Shown here: positions 14,483-24,417 of the stretch, piece by piece | How the letters are laid out: each line of letters begins with the position of its first letter | Numbering within the stretch: position 1 is the stretch's first letter | NCBI GenBank assembly: GCA_934462715.1 | Contig: CAKSIJ010000021.1 | Location: 1-43,915 of the forward strand | Source of the DNA: an uncultured Clostridia bacterium | GTDB taxonomy: Bacteria > Bacillota > Clostridia > UBA1381 | Direction of reading: 5' to 3' | Length of the DNA: 43,915 nucleotides | Made by a program: the position numbers and the translations under genes | The notes under the pieces: generated by a model | What the model was told of the DNA's origin: nothing | The model's database searches: none | Seen by the model: the letters and a program-made list of their open reading frames with translations, nothing else

Positions 14483-15982
14483 TCTTCCTAAATAGGTGAA
14501 ATGCATATAATCCTTTGCGTATGCGTCACTCCATGCGTTTCCTCCCCATTCCCAGCCATACTTTGCAAATATTCTGACAACGGCAGAATCCTCGGCAATT
14601 GAATAGGGATCTTCACCCGGCTTCCAATAGCTTCCGGTAATGGGAGTTCCGTCCGGCTTCACGTAATAATTTTCGTTATAATTAATATCTATACAAGTAC
14701 CGTAGCTGTGCTGTGATACACTGCCGCCTGCGGTTTTGCGCCATGAAAATCCGCCGGCATCCTTAATGGGGAACTGCGAGGGATCGTTATAGATTTCGGT
14801 AAATATTGACCACACATCGTCAACAAGGTTTTTGTTTACGGTAAGCGTTTTTTGCGAGGCTGTTTTTGTACCGTCGGAATTAAGCCGCCAAACGGGAACT
14901 GTAACCTCCTCCATATTTGCCCGTGCTTCCTCCTCGGTTTCAAAATAATGACCGTCGGGAAAAACTTTTTGTTCTTTTTCGTCCATATAAACATAATCGT
15001 TCTGACCGTAGGACGAACCACTGTACAGAAAATTCTGCGGAATAGTATATTCTGCCGAAACAGCCGACTGAGAATACGCCATTTTTTCAAAGGTAATCGG
15101 GTTTGAGAAAACCTGCATACCGTTATTGAGATATGCCGCAACGTAAACGGTTATATCCTTTTGAGCGGTCATTTGCGTATTGACATTGCTTATATATCTT
15201 TCGTTTGTACCCGAGATAACCGTTAAGGTTTCCGTTCCCTCCTGTTTAATCAGCACCCGATAAGAAGCCGCATTGGGAACAGCCGTCCATTCGATAGAAA
15301 TAATATGTGAAGCCGACATCGTGTCAGAGGTTGACATTATGACAGGACGTGAGTAGCTTGTCCTTGTTTTAGCATATCCTCTCCAAACTCTGTCAACCAT
15401 GCAGATTGCTTCTTCTCTGGTTGCGCTTTTCTTAGGATTTGCAAAACCGTTTTCATCACCGTTTATTATGCCGTTAGCCGAAGCTGCCGCCATATCCTCA
15501 ACAGCCCACGAATCGGTCAGCGCACTGTCCTTGTATTGTGCGTTGTATTTGTCGATTTGCTGCTTATACTTTACATAATCATCACTCATTTTATCAAGCA
15601 GTCTTGAAATCATGACAGCTATTTCCTGTCTTGTAACCGCATCGTACGGGCAAAAAGTTCCGTTGCCCTTTCCGTTAACCGCACCGAGCTTATACGCCTT
15701 TAAAACGGCTTCATCAACCGTGTCGGTGAAAATGCCGTAGTCATAATCGCCGAGTGTTATTTTATTTTCGGCTTCATATATATTGGTAATCAGACGGCAA
15801 AACTCGCCTCTTGTTATATTATCCGTCAAATTCATTGAAATAATGTCTGTATTTAAAATTCCGCCTGCATTAAGCTCCGTAAAGCTGTTAAAAGCCCAGT
15901 CATTTATTTCTTTTGCATTTGCACCGTTCGCTGTCAGAATTGTGCAGGCAAAAATAATGGCAGCAATATTTTTCTTATTCAT
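14480..15982 (-). CDS. SLH-anchored VanY-like D-Ala-D-Ala carboxypeptidase
   Basis: 500 aa. A signal peptide ending near residue 23 (A-N-A-K) is followed by two to three SLH repeats (about 25-210, with WAVEDMAAASANGIINGDEN) that would bind secondary cell-wall polymer. A fibronectin-like segment (about 220-300) comes next. The C-terminal M15 peptidase domain (about 370-500) has the zinc ligands in SQHSYGTCIDIN (His, Asp) and KDYMHFTY (His). It should trim D-Ala from peptidoglycan stem peptides at the cell surface. SLH domains at the N-terminus of a VanY-type enzyme are uncommon but plausible. Its promoter lies at 16074-16102. Confidence 0.88.
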   Translation of the reverse strand: MNKKNIAAIIFACTILTANGANAKEINDWAFNSFTELNAGGILNTDIISMNLTDNITRGEFCRLITNIYEAENKITLGDYDYGIFTDTVDEAVLKAYKLGAVNGKGNGTFCPYDAVTRQEIAVMISRLLDKMSDDYVKYKQQIDKYNAQYKDSALTDSWAVEDMAAASANGIINGDENGFANPKKSATREEAICMVDRVWRGYAKTRTSYSRPVIMSTSDTMSASHIISIEWTAVPNAASYRVLIKQEGTETLTVISGTNERYISNVNTQMTAQKDITVYVAAYLNNGMQVFSNPITFEKMAYSQSAVSAEYTIPQNFLYSGSSYGQNDYVYMDEKEQKVFPDGHYFETEEEARANMEEVTVPVWRLNSDGTKTASQKTLTVNKNLVDDVWSIFTEIYNDPSQFPIKDAGGFSWRKTAGGSVSQHSYGTCIDINYNENYYVKPDGTPITGSYWKPGEDPYSIAEDSAVVRIFAKYGWEWGGNAWSDAYAKDYMHFTYLGR

Positions 15983-16073
15983 CTACAAACCCCCGGTAAA
16001 TTTCTTATTAAAATCAATTTTTACATCGCTGAATTATAAAGTCAACCGTAAAACTGCCGCTCTGCAATTATCT

Positions 16074-16102
16074 ATTATAACATGATAAATATAATTTGTC
16101 AA
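16074..16102 (-). promoter_or_regulatory. Consensus promoter of the VanY-like gene
   Basis: Minus strand TTGACA (16102-16097), 17-base spacer, TATAAT (16079-16074), about 90 bases upstream of the ATG at 15982. A perfect match to both consensus hexamers. Confidence 0.85.
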
Positions 16103-16134
16103 ATTTTAAAATTTACCGAAGCATTTTTCCGAAA

Positions 16135-18408
16135 TCAGAGGTTTTCAAAAGGATTTTCGCTCTCATTTTCCGCAAGCTTTTTTATGTCTGTGAGCTTTTC
16201 AAGAAGTCCGGAATATCTTTGAGAGTTTTTATTATTCTTAATCATATGCACAACGCAGTCCTCGCGTCCCACCAGAATAACTATTTGCTTTGCACGTGTC
16301 ACCGCAGTGTACAGCAGATTTCTGTACATGAGGAACTGACTGTAACGGCAGACCGGAATGATGACAATCGGGAATTCGTTGCCCTGACTTTTATGTACCG
16401 TAACGGCATAAGCAAGCTCCAGCTCGTCCAGATTCGCAAAATCGTACTCAACGTTTTTATCATCATCAAAAACAATATCCATTTTTTTGTCAACGGAGGA
16501 TATTTTTTCGATAATGCCGATGTCACCGTTAAAAATGCCCATGCCGACCTCTCCGTTATCTCTCGACCAGTCTATGTCATAATTGTTTTTGACCTGCATA
16601 ACCTTGTCGCCGACTCTGAAAATTGTTGTTCCTCTTGCAACCTCGTTTTTCATATAGTCCGGGGGATTCACTTTTTTCTGTAACTCCGCATTGAGCGCAA
16701 TAACCCCTGCCGTACCTTTTTTTGACGGAGCAAGCACCTGTATCGAATTTACAGGATTGATTTTATATGTCTGCGGAAGTCTGTTTGCATACAAATCCGT
16801 AATCGTGGAGGAAATGCTCACAGGCGTGTCACGGTTCATAAAGAAAAAATTCGAGCTGTCATTTTTTAAAATAGGCATTTCTCCTTTATTTATTCTGTGC
16901 GCATTAACAACTATCATGCTTTCCTGAGCCTGTCTGAATATATGGTCAAGCCTTATCACAGGTATCACTCCGGAATTGATAATATCCCGAAGCACGTTAC
17001 CCGGGCCGACAGATGGAAGCTGATCGTAATCCCCTACCATGATAAGCTTTGCTCCCGGCTTTACCGCCTTCAAAAGCGAGCTCATCAGATTTACGTCAAG
17101 CATACTCATTTCATCTATAATTATAACGTCCGCAGAAAGAGTGTTTTCTTCATTTTTGGAAAATACAACCGCACTTTCTCCGTCATTCCTCACTACACCC
17201 AAAAGCCTGTGAATCGTTTTCGCTTCAATTCCCGAAACCTCGGAAAGTCTTTTTGCCGCACGTCCGGTAGGCGCTGCAAGCGCAACCTTAAGCTTCAGCT
17301 TTTTCATCAGCTTTATTATCGTGTTTATCGTTGTGGTTTTTCCAGTCCCCGGTCCTCCGGTTATTACTATGCAGCCGTCGGTAACGGCGGCAAGAACTGC
17401 GCTTTTCTGTTCCTCAGCAAGCAGTATTCCCTCCTCCGCCGCCGTTTCGTTCATCGCCCTTTCGGCGTCCTTTATGTTCATTGTAAACTTTTGATCAGCC
17501 TGTGAAAGCGAATAGATTCTTCTTGCAATATAAAGCTCCGCCGTCAGCATACTCATAAGATAGCATACGCTTATTCCGTTTACGGTATCGCAGAACATAT
17601 CCTTTTCAACCGACAGGGCAAATATCGCATTTTCCGTTTCTTCTCTTGTAACCTGCAAATGTCCCGTTGTATGCTCTATCAAAAGCTCCTGCGGCAAAAA
17701 CGTGTGTCCCGAGGTGTATGCGGCATTCATGAGAGTACACCTGATAAATGCGGCGATTCTTTCGGGCGAATTTTTCGGTAAACCCAGAATGTGCGCCATA
17801 TTATCGGAGGTTTTAAAGGTTATGCCGTCAATATTGCTGCACAAAATATACGGATTCTGCTTGATTTTTTCAACCGCCTCCGCTCCAAAACATTTATGCA
17901 CCCTTGCCGCCGTCTTTGCCGGGATATTGAACTGCTGCAAAAATACAACGATTTCCGTTACCGAACGAAGCTTTTTAAATTCCTCTCCGAAGCCTATAGC
18001 CTTTGCCTTTGTTATCCCCTTGATTTCCCCCAGACGCTCCGGTTCGTTCAGCAGAATGTCGAAAACCTCCTCCCCGTATGCGTCAACAATCTTTTTCGCC
18101 GTCGCTTCTCTTATTCCGGGAATTATTCCGGACGATAAATATTGAAGTATCGCCGCTTTATCTGTCGGAAGAACGGTTCTGTAGTCATACACGGTGAATT
18201 GCTCTCCGTAGTCGCGGTGAACGGTCCATTTGCCCCTCATTTCAATATTTTCGCCCACGCTGATATACGGCATATACCCGGTCGCCGCAAAATCTCCTTC
18301 CTCTCTGCTCATTATTTCGCAGACTGTATAGCCGTTATCCTCATTCGTATATATAATTTCCGTAACCGTACCGGTTATTGTAACCTGTTCACTGCCATTT
18401 TCGTTCAT
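16135..18408 (-). CDS. recD2: RecD2-type ATP-dependent DNA helicase
   Basis: 757 aa, typical for RecD2 (stand-alone RecD-like helicase without RecBC). The N-terminal OB-like part (about 1-80) is followed by helix-hairpin-helix segments with SGIIPGIREATAKKIVDAYG and GITKAKAIGFGEE. The superfamily 1B motor has Walker A ITGGPGTGKTTT (about 349-360), Walker B VIIIDEMSML, GDYDQLPSVGPG, and late motifs including ELAYAVTVHKSQGNEFP. RecD2 unwinds DNA 5' to 3' and takes part in repair and replication stress. It ends 150 bp from the VanY-like gene. The 5' side carries a possible fragment of the dispersed repeat (18409-18440). Confidence 0.95.
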   Translation of the reverse strand: MNENGSEQVTITGTVTEIIYTNEDNGYTVCEIMSREEGDFAATGYMPYISVGENIEMRGKWTVHRDYGEQFTVYDYRTVLPTDKAAILQYLSSGIIPGIREATAKKIVDAYGEEVFDILLNEPERLGEIKGITKAKAIGFGEEFKKLRSVTEIVVFLQQFNIPAKTAARVHKCFGAEAVEKIKQNPYILCSNIDGITFKTSDNMAHILGLPKNSPERIAAFIRCTLMNAAYTSGHTFLPQELLIEHTTGHLQVTREETENAIFALSVEKDMFCDTVNGISVCYLMSMLTAELYIARRIYSLSQADQKFTMNIKDAERAMNETAAEEGILLAEEQKSAVLAAVTDGCIVITGGPGTGKTTTINTIIKLMKKLKLKVALAAPTGRAAKRLSEVSGIEAKTIHRLLGVVRNDGESAVVFSKNEENTLSADVIIIDEMSMLDVNLMSSLLKAVKPGAKLIMVGDYDQLPSVGPGNVLRDIINSGVIPVIRLDHIFRQAQESMIVVNAHRINKGEMPILKNDSSNFFFMNRDTPVSISSTITDLYANRLPQTYKINPVNSIQVLAPSKKGTAGVIALNAELQKKVNPPDYMKNEVARGTTIFRVGDKVMQVKNNYDIDWSRDNGEVGMGIFNGDIGIIEKISSVDKKMDIVFDDDKNVEYDFANLDELELAYAVTVHKSQGNEFPIVIIPVCRYSQFLMYRNLLYTAVTRAKQIVILVGREDCVVHMIKNNKNSQRYSGLLEKLTDIKKLAENESENPFENL

Positions 18409-18690
18409 AAAGCTTCCCGTTCCGCCGTCAGTACGGCTTTAAATAATCGTATTTACCGAATATTTTATCACAAAACAACAAAAATGTAAAGCCATTTCTT
18501 CAAAAAGGCTGCTTTGCGGTCTTCAGTGTTTTTTTCATTTGCGCATGCGCACAAAAAAAGTCGTTTTTGTACAAATAAAATCTGAAAAATGTATTGCTTT
18601 ATATAGATAAATGTGCTTTGATAGACATATGATAAACGAAAGAATTATTGCTATGAATTTTTGATTTTTCAAAGAGAGCTGATATATATA
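18409..18690. other. Intergenic region between recD2 and the araC pseudogene
   Basis: No gene seen. The minus-strand bases next to recD2 (GCCGTACTGACGGCGGAACG) resemble the right end of the intergenic repeat. A perfect 12-base palindrome TGCGCATGCGCA (18540-18551) lies further along. The rest is A+T-rich, and a promoter for the plus-strand pseudogene is probably within 18590-18660 but is not clear. Confidence 0.5.
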
Positions 18691-19618
18691 ATGAAATATT
18701 TTGAAATAGATTTAAGCAGTCTGTTAAAGGTAACAAGACTTAATAAAAGCATATTTGTACCTCCGGCAATGCACATAACACGATACACCGAGGAATACAT
18801 TCTGTATGTTATGGTAAGCGGATATATGTGTCTGGAGCATAACGGCGAGGTGGTTGAACTGTATCCGGGAGATGTATACCTGTTTAACAAGGGCTAATTT
18901 CAAAAGCCTTTAAAAGCCACGGAATTTGAATTTTACTATCTGCATTTCGACACCGAAGCAATCAGAGAATTTGAAACAACCGATTATGAAATGTGTGAAG
19001 CGGTTCGCCGCCGCAGAGCCGATTTTGTCAAGACTGACATATATGGGAGCAAAAGCTATGATTACATGAAAATAATTCTCAGACAAAAAATTCATATTGA
19101 CGATAAGGCTGTTCTTGAACACATTACCAATACATTAAAAAACAACTTTATTTCATACGGCTACAACACACCCGAATGGCGACTGGAGATCTCCTCGGCA
19201 GCCGCCGGGCTTCTTATGAAATTAGAGGATATTTCTCTTGAACTCTTTGACAGAAAAAATAACAAAAAAAAGCAATCGGTTATATAACACCGCCATGAAA
19301 ATTGCAGACTATATCGAAGAACACTATAAAGAAAATTTCGGAAGTCACGATATAGAACGTGATCTGCTGATAAGCTTTGACCATGCAAACAGGGTTTTTA
19401 AAAAGCATTTCGGCTGCAGCATTATAAGATACAGAAATCAAATGAGAATCAACACCGCAAAAACAATGCTTGACACCAAAAACATGGATATAATAGCGCA
19501 GGAAATCGGATTCCGCGACAGATACTATTTCAGCCGCTGCTTTAAAAAGCACGAGGGTATCTCTCCCGAAGAATACCGAAAAAAAATCACAGGCAATCCC
19601 AACGAAAAGAGGTCATAA
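18691..19618 (+). pseudogene. AraC family regulator, broken by a nonsense codon and a frameshift
   Basis: Three pieces together make one protein of about 300 aa. The first (18691-18897) is a cupin-like sensor domain ending in an in-frame TAA at 18895. The same frame then continues to 19287, giving a typical AraC sensor middle (FEFYYLHFDTEAI). After a homopolymer A-run near 19270 the frame shifts by one, and the last piece (to 19618) is an intact double helix-turn-helix DNA-binding domain with AKTMLDTKNMDIIAQEIGF and YYFSRCFKKHEGISPEEYR. Either error alone would kill full-length synthesis. The original gene probably controlled the adjacent transporter or a sugar-utilisation gene, as is usual for this family. 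Confidence 0.85.
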
Positions 19619-19619
19619 C

Positions 19620-21457
19620 TTGAAAGCAATCGCTAAAAGAACTTTTTTGACAGAAGCATTTTCACGATAAAATCGTCTGTCGGTGCCGTGTCGCTTTTTT
19701 CGCTTATGCTTCCGCTTTTGTTTGAAAGCATAATGAACTCGCTTCAGGGAACTGTAAACACCGCAATTTTAAGCGGTTATTCCGAAAATGCAGCGGCTGC
19801 TGTTGGCGCTGCCAATACAGTTATAAATGTAATTCTTCTTTTTGGTACGGTTATAGCAATGGGTTCTACCATAGTTATAAGCAACAGTATCGGCGCGGAA
19901 AACATTAAAAAGGCAAGTGAAATATCCTTTACTGCAATACTGGTAAGTATATTTTTTGCTTTTGTGATAACTCCGGTCATGCTTCTTGCAAGCGGAGGTA
20001 TTCTCCGGCAAATGAACCTTGACGGCGAAATTTATGAAAACGCTTTAATATATTTCAGAATAAGGCTGTGTTTCTTTGCGGTTCAGTCGGCAATGTCCGT
20101 TCTTCTTGCACTTTTGAAATGCTACGGTTATCCGAAATACACCTTTCTGATAGGATTGTTGACAAATGCAATAAATCTTCTTCTGAACATATATGTAATA
20201 CACTTTCCGCAGATTTCCCCGGTAACAGGAGTTTCGGGAGTTGCTCTTGCGTGTTGCTGCGCAAACATAATCGGCTTAATCGCAACAATCGTTATAATAA
20301 AAAACACCGGCATAAAATTAAAAAAACCGTGCAAAATCAAAACAGTGTTAAATGACGCAGGAGGTATATTAAAGCTCGGTATTCCCTCCGGACTTTCAAG
20401 CGTATCCTTTACGCTTTCGCAGATGATAACGACTTCATTTGTTGCATTACTCGGAGATTCTGCACTTTCGGCAAAGGTATACTTTACGAATATACTTTCT
20501 TACGTTTATCTGTTCAGCTTCAGTGCCGGCAGCGCAAATGCGCTTTTAATCAAAACAGCCGGATTGGATTGTTACCACGGCTCCGCAAACTGGCATTTGG
20601 CATTCGGCGTTAATAATTTCACCTCATACTACAGCTTTGAAGGATTGACGAACGAGGATATACAAAAGCTGAATAGGCACATAGCACGCTGCGGCGAGAT
20701 TCTGAGATGGGGCAAGCGTGACAGCCGCACCGCAATATTCTACCCCGAACCCGATATGTGGTCGGTATGCAGCGTTGACGTTCATGACAGAGAGTGGAGA
20801 GGTGAAAAATTCAAACCTATTACCCAAAACTTCAACGCTCTGACATGGGAGCTGCTTCACAGACAAACCGATTTTGACTATGTTGACGGAGAGTTTATTA
20901 AAAATGCAAAAATCGAAAACGGTGTGCTTTGTTACAATGACCGCCGATACACAGATATTATTTTCTCTGTTTTGAACGTTGTTGAAGACAAGGTTGCAAA
21001 AAAGATTATTGAAATGGCAGACGCAGGAATCAGAGTTTATATTCTTGACGGAACTGGTGAAATATCAAGAGAAACAGGGAAAAAATCACCTTATGCCGAT
21101 AAACTTTCGGAGCTCTTAAATTCCGGTGTTGTTAACGGAAACAATAACGGAGATATTTTGAAGATGTTAGGTAACAATTTCCGTGGCAATATAATCAAAA
21201 CAGACAAATATCAAACAAAGCTGCTCACCCACTGCCGTATAACCGAGGACGGTACAAGAGTGATTTTTGCCGCAAACATGGGATATGATAAGCTTTGTGA
21301 CAATATAACAGTATGCGGCAGGTATGCAAAGCTTTATGACATAAAGCCCGAGGACGGAACCTTTACAGAGCATGATTTGCGGTCTGCCGGCAGCGAAACA
21401 ATGTTTCATATCAGCCTTGACGGAATAAAAGCACACATATATGTTCTCGAAGAATAA
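19620..21457 (+). pseudogene. MATE transporter N-terminus fused to a glycoside hydrolase C-terminus (deletion scar)
   Basis: From about 19620 (TTG after GAGG) a MATE-type exporter begins as MKAIAKR, is knocked out of frame at a T-run near 19643-19648, and resumes in the frame open from 19637. It then reads as seven or so transmembrane helices (to about 20555). At about 20560, inside the word for helix 7-8 (AGSANALLIKTAGLDC), it jumps to sequence with no membrane helices. That sequence (YHGSANWHLAFGVNNFTSYY, IFYPEPDMW, FDYVDGEFI) looks like the C-terminal half of a large glycoside hydrolase related to GH106/GH2-like enzymes. About 290 residues of each survive. The frame is open across the join, but neither part can be whole, so an internal deletion joined two neighbours. 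Confidence 0.75.
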
Positions 21458-21502
21458 TTTTGTCATAAATAAAATTTGCAGCATCGGATAAGCGGTAATA
21501 TT

Positions 21503-21543
21503 AAAGACTGCAAAATGCACACATCGCATTTTGCAGTCTTTTT
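21503..21543. terminator. Bidirectional terminator between the decayed fusion and uvrA
   Basis: The perfect 16-bp arms AAAGACTGCAAAATGC (21503-21518) and GCATTTTGCAGTCTTT (21526-21541) enclose a 7-base loop with T-runs on both strands. It lies between convergent genes. Confidence 0.9.
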
Positions 21544-21557
21544 AAAGCCGTCTTTAT

Positions 21558-24386
21558 CTATTTGCTAAGCATTTTCTTTAAATATATGCCAGTATATGAT
21601 CCCTCGGTTCTTGCAACCTCCTCCGGAGTACCCTTTGCAACTACCGTACCGCCGCCTTCGCCGCCCTCCGGACCGAGGTCTACTATATAATCGGCGGTTT
21701 TGATAACATCAAGGTTGTGTTCGATTACAACAACGCTGTTACCGCTGTCTGTAAGCTGCTGCAGCACGTCGATCAGCTTGCTCACGTCTGCGGTATGAAG
21801 TCCTGTTGTCGGTTCGTCAAGAACATAAATTGTTTTTCCCGTGCTTCTTTTTGAAAGCTCTGTTGCAAGCTTAACTCTCTGCGCTTCTCCGCCCGACAGA
21901 GTTGTCGAGCTTTGTCCGAGCTTTATATATCCGAGTCCGACTTGTTGAAGCGTTTCAAGCTTTCTTCTTATTCTCGGAAGATTTTCAAAAAACTCCACGC
22001 CCTCGTCAACCGTCATATCGAGAACCTCATAGATGTTCTTTCCCTTATATTTAACTTCAAGCGTTTCCCTGTTATACCGCTTGCCCTTACATACCTCGCA
22101 GGGAACGTAAACGTCAGCCAGGAAGTGCATTTCAATCTTTACGATACCGTCGCCGGAGCAAGCCTCACATCTTCCTCCGCTGACGTTAAAGCTGAATCTT
22201 CCTGCCTTATAGCCGCGCATTTTTGCCTCGTTTGTCGATGCGAAAACCTCTCTTATATCATTGAATACGTTCGTATAGGTTGCCGGGTTTGATCTCGGCG
22301 TTCTTCCTATCGGGGATTGATTTATATCTATAATTTTATCGAGCTGCTCTGTCCCCTCAATCGCCTTATGCGCTCCGGCATGAGTTTTTGCTCTGTTTAA
22401 TTCCTTTGCCAGCTTTTTATAAAGTATTTCATTGATAAGCGAGCTTTTTCCCGAACCGGATACTCCGGTAACGCAACACAAAACCCCGAGCGGCAGCTTT
22501 ACATCAATATTTTTCAGATTGTTTTCCCTTGCGCCGACAATTTTCAGCCAGCCTGTCGGCTTTCTGCGTTTCTCCGGGATTTTTATAAACATTTGCTTGC
22601 TCAGATATTTTCCCGTTATGCTTCTCTCGCACTTTGCAAGCTCCTCCGCAGTACCCTCTCCGACAACCTCGCCGCCGTGAACGCCCGCTCCCGGTCCGAT
22701 GTCTACAATATGGTCTGCCGCACGCATGGTATCCTCATCATGCTCAACCACAATAACGGTGTTTCCTATATCTCTCAAATGCTTAAGTGTTCCGATAAGC
22801 TTATCGTTATCACGCTGATGAAGTCCGATACTCGGCTCGTCCAGAATATACAAAACTCCCGTAAGTCCGGAGCCTATCTGCGTGGCAAGACGTATTCTCT
22901 GCGCTTCGCCGCCCGAAAGAGTTCCTGCCGAGCGTGACAGGGTGAGATAATCAAGACCGACGTCAAGCAAGAATTGCAGTCTTGCCTTTATTTCCTTTAA
23001 AATCTGCGCCGCAATTATCATTTCCCTGTCGGTCAGCTTTAGGGAATTGATAAATTCCATTTCTTCACGAACCGGCATACAGGTCAGCTCGTAAATATTT
23101 TTATCCCCGACCGTAACCGCCAAAACCTCGTCATTCAGTCTTGCACCGTTGCATTTTGAGCAGTTAACCACGTTGATATATTTTTCTATATCAAACTTTG
23201 CATAATCTGATGAGGTGGAATGATAACGTCTTTCAAGGTTTGTCACCACGCCCTCAAACTCGCTCATATATGTTCCGTTTCCGTAGTTTCTGTGATACTT
23301 AAAACGTATCTTTTCGCCGTTTGAACCGTACAGTATTATTTTTTTGATTTTTTCGGGCAAGTCCCTGTAAGGTGTGTTTATATCAAAGCCGTAGTGTTCT
23401 GCAAGTCCCGTATAATACATATGCGCCATGCTGTCCTCGATTTCGGGTGCCGCCCAGCCCGTGCAGTATATAGCGCCTTCAAGCAGGCTCAGACTGTCAT
23501 CATGTACTATAAGCTCCGGGTCGACCCTCGAAAGCTCACCCAAGCCGTCACATTCGGGACAGGCTCCGTACGGATTGTTGAATGAAAACAACCTCGGGGA
23601 AAGCTCCTGCAGGCTGATTCCGCAATCGGGGCAGGCATAGCTCTGCGAAAAAGTCATAATTCCTCCGGCAAGATTTTCTATCATGACAATATCGCCGGTC
23701 AATTCAAGCGCAGTTTCTATCGAATCCGCAAGTCTTTGATGCGACAGCTCCGGTTTAATTATAAGACGATCAACAACTATTTCAATATTGTGTTTTTTGT
23801 TCTTTTCAAGCTCTATATCCTCCGACAAGTCATAAAGATTGCCGTCAGCCTTTACTCTTACATATCCGCTCTTTTTTGCGTTTTCAAAAACCTTTTTATG
23901 CTCACCCTTTTTACCCTTTACAACAGGTGCGAGTATCTGGATTTTAGTTCCGTTTTCAAGCGATGTAACAGCGTCGGTAATCTGGTCAACCGTCTGTTTT
24001 TCAACCACCTTTCCGCACTTCGGGCAATGAGGCACTCCGACTCTTGCATACAAGAGCCTTAAATAATCGTATATCTCCGTAACCGTTCCGACGGTAGATC
24101 TCGGATTTTTGGAGGTTGTCTTTTGATCTATGCTGATTGCGGGCGAAAGTCCCTCTATCAGATCCACGTCAGGCTTGTCCATTTGCCCCAAAAACATACG
24201 GGCATAGGAGGAAAGCGATTCGACATATCTTCTCTGTCCCTCCGCATAAATCGTGTCAAAGGCAAGCGAGGATTTACCCGAACCCGAAAGTCCCGTCAGC
24301 ACAACAAGCTTTTCCCTCGGTATATCAAGCGATATGTTTTTAAGATTGTTAACTCTCGCACCTCTTATTTTAATAAATTTATTCAT
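21558..24386 (-). CDS. uvrA: Excinuclease ABC subunit A
   Basis: 942 aa, full length. Two ABC ATPase modules are visible: Walker A GLSGSGKSSLAFD near the N-terminus and GVSGSGKSSLINE at about 640, each with a signature LSGGEAQRIRLA or LSGGEAQRVKLA and a Walker B VLYILDEPSIGLH or IYVLDEPTTGLH. Zinc-finger cysteines occur in CPDCGISLQEL and CPECDGLGE, and again in CEACSGDGIVKI and CEVCKGKRYN. It recognises bulky DNA damage and loads UvrB in nucleotide excision repair. It follows uvrB by 31 bp, so the two form an operon in the order uvrB-uvrA. Confidence 0.99.
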   Translation of the reverse strand: MNKFIKIRGARVNNLKNISLDIPREKLVVLTGLSGSGKSSLAFDTIYAEGQRRYVESLSSYARMFLGQMDKPDVDLIEGLSPAISIDQKTTSKNPRSTVGTVTEIYDYLRLLYARVGVPHCPKCGKVVEKQTVDQITDAVTSLENGTKIQILAPVVKGKKGEHKKVFENAKKSGYVRVKADGNLYDLSEDIELEKNKKHNIEIVVDRLIIKPELSHQRLADSIETALELTGDIVMIENLAGGIMTFSQSYACPDCGISLQELSPRLFSFNNPYGACPECDGLGELSRVDPELIVHDDSLSLLEGAIYCTGWAAPEIEDSMAHMYYTGLAEHYGFDINTPYRDLPEKIKKIILYGSNGEKIRFKYHRNYGNGTYMSEFEGVVTNLERRYHSTSSDYAKFDIEKYINVVNCSKCNGARLNDEVLAVTVGDKNIYELTCMPVREEMEFINSLKLTDREMIIAAQILKEIKARLQFLLDVGLDYLTLSRSAGTLSGGEAQRIRLATQIGSGLTGVLYILDEPSIGLHQRDNDKLIGTLKHLRDIGNTVIVVEHDEDTMRAADHIVDIGPGAGVHGGEVVGEGTAEELAKCERSITGKYLSKQMFIKIPEKRRKPTGWLKIVGARENNLKNIDVKLPLGVLCCVTGVSGSGKSSLINEILYKKLAKELNRAKTHAGAHKAIEGTEQLDKIIDINQSPIGRTPRSNPATYTNVFNDIREVFASTNEAKMRGYKAGRFSFNVSGGRCEACSGDGIVKIEMHFLADVYVPCEVCKGKRYNRETLEVKYKGKNIYEVLDMTVDEGVEFFENLPRIRRKLETLQQVGLGYIKLGQSSTTLSGGEAQRVKLATELSKRSTGKTIYVLDEPTTGLHTADVSKLIDVLQQLTDSGNSVVVIEHNLDVIKTADYIVDLGPEGGEGGGTVVAKGTPEEVARTEGSYTGIYLKKMLSK

Positions 24387-24417
24387 ATTTGTTTATCAAC
24401 TCCTCAACGATAAAAAA

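Noticed and set aside
18540..18551. The palindrome TGCGCATGCGCA.
   Set aside because: Perfect, but single in the window and not near a start or promoter box that I trust; left as a note in the intergenic entry.
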